Shown here piece by piece: positions 20,704 to 21,330 of a DNA stretch of 21,330 nucleotides. The notes under the pieces are model-generated. The model was given only the letters and a program-made list of their open reading frames with translations, was not told where the DNA came from and made no database searches. A program made the translations under genes and the position numbers. Numbering within the stretch: position 1 is the stretch's first letter; every line of letters begins with the position of its first letter. Origin of the DNA: CAKRZE01 sp045617585 (GTDB lineage: Bacteria; Bacillota; Clostridia; Oscillospirales; CAG-272); contig JAZLIW010000161.1 of the NCBI GenBank assembly GCA_045617585.1, positions 1 to 21,330 of the forward strand, written 5' to 3'.

Positions 20704-21330
20704 ATGTCAGCCGAAGTCAAGACACCCTGGATCAAAAACCTCGGGGACGTCCCCGCGTCCCTGACCTATCACGAGGGTACCATGTGGGAAGCGATCAGCG
20801 AGATCGTCGAACGGTACCCCGACAATATCGCCTATGATTTTATGGGGACCGCGACCACGTACCGCACCTTCTCCGAGCAGGTCGTCACCTGTGCCAAAGC
20901 GCTCCGTTCGATCGGCATCCGTGAAAACGACAAGGTCACGGTCTGTATGCCGAACTGTCCGCAGACCGTCATCATTTTCTACGCGCTGAACGTTGTCGGC
21001 GCGGTCGCGAATATGGTCCATCCGCTCTCCTCACAGAACGAGATCGAATTCTATCTGAAGGAATCGAATTCGGTCGCCGCGATCACGCTGGACCAGTTCT
21101 ACTGGAAGTTCGATGCCATCCGCAAGAACGTCGATCTGCCGCACCTCATCCTCGCGAGCGTCAAGGACGTGCTCTCCCTTCCCCTGAAGATCGGCTTTGC
21201 CCTGACCGAGGGCAAAAAGACGCGCCGCGTCCCGAAGGACGCGCCCGTCATACGCTGGAACGAGTTCATGCGCGGCGGGCAGAAATACCGCGGTGAATAC
21301 AAGGTCAAACGGAAGAAGGACGACGTTGCC
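20704..21330 (+). CDS. AMP-forming acyl-CoA synthetase (fatty-acid ligase type), 3' truncated by window edge
   Basis: The first 209 codons are visible, open to the window end. The N-terminal region of ANL superfamily ligases is recognised from TYRTFSEQVVTCAKALRSIGI, NDKVTVCMPNCPQTVIIFYALNVVGAVANMVHPL and NEIEFYLKESNS. The P-loop SGGTTG-type motif would lie just past the edge, so activity cannot be judged. It activates a carboxylate to acyl-AMP and acyl-CoA. The ATG is preceded by AAAGGAAAAG, 8 nt upstream. It is downstream of the E2-like gene under one promoter; the pair probably handles an acyl chain together. Chain length is unknown. Confidence 0.9.
   Translation, partial: MSAEVKTPWIKNLGDVPASLTYHEGTMWEAISEIVERYPDNIAYDFMGTATTYRTFSEQVVTCAKALRSIGIRENDKVTVCMPNCPQTVIIFYALNVVGAVANMVHPLSSQNEIEFYLKESNSVAAITLDQFYWKFDAIRKNVDLPHLILASVKDVLSLPLKIGFALTEGKKTRRVPKDAPVIRWNEFMRGGQKYRGEYKVKRKKDDVA

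Noticed and set aside
1..21330. CRISPR array or insertion sequence
   Set aside because: No regularly spaced direct repeats, transposase or terminal inverted repeats with target duplications were seen.

Overview
The window looks like chromosomal DNA from an anaerobic Firmicute of the class Clostridia, probably a high-GC gut lineage close to the Oscillospirales. This is inferred from gene content and style: GC-rich codon use, consensus SigA-type promoters, strong AGGAGG-type ribosome binding sites, Cys-lipobox lipoproteins, and a GldA/GldF/GldG/DUF4340 export cluster of the kind found in non-gliding Clostridia. No marker gene fixes the species.

Region 1 (1-3925, + strand) is a compact housekeeping run: the 3' part of rsmA, a cyclophilin-type peptidyl-prolyl isomerase, a cation diffusion facilitator, the ribosome-assembly GTPase rsgA and a NUDIX hydrolase. 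It closes with an intrinsic terminator. Region 2 (3982-5556) resembles a lysogeny switch without a phage. An XRE repressor and an ImmA/IrrE metallopeptidase face leftward. A sigma-region-4-like regulator faces rightward behind a full-consensus promoter whose spacer is an inverted repeat. Region 3 (5529-11342, - strand) holds a parvulin-type lipoprotein and, upstream of it, a four-gene ABC export operon (ATPase, permease, GldG-like protein, DUF4340 protein).

Region 4 (11511-16529, - strand) has two transcription units. One is a DUF6062-like double Cys/His module protein followed by a GH38 alpha-mannosidase. The other is an SGNH hydrolase followed by a DUF4358-like lipoprotein. Region 5 (16752-17907, + strand) is the most unusual pair: a small protein with a Cys-rich N-terminus and an internal lipobox-like segment, overlapping by 8 nt a minimal radical SAM protein. 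Region 6 (17908-19270) is an AT-richer island: a region resembling the 3' end of a group II intron, a bidirectional terminator-like hairpin and a zinc-ribbon protein of unknown function with its own promoter. Region 7 (19353-21330) has tRNA-Tyr(GUA) on the - strand, then a + strand operon with a consensus promoter and a structured leader, encoding an E2/CAT-fold acyltransferase-like protein and an AMP-forming acyl-CoA synthetase that runs off the end.

The best leads for something undescribed are the Cys-rich protein with its radical SAM partner, the repressor/protease/regulator switch with its operator array, and the acyltransferase-like protein that has Glu where E2 enzymes have the catalytic His.
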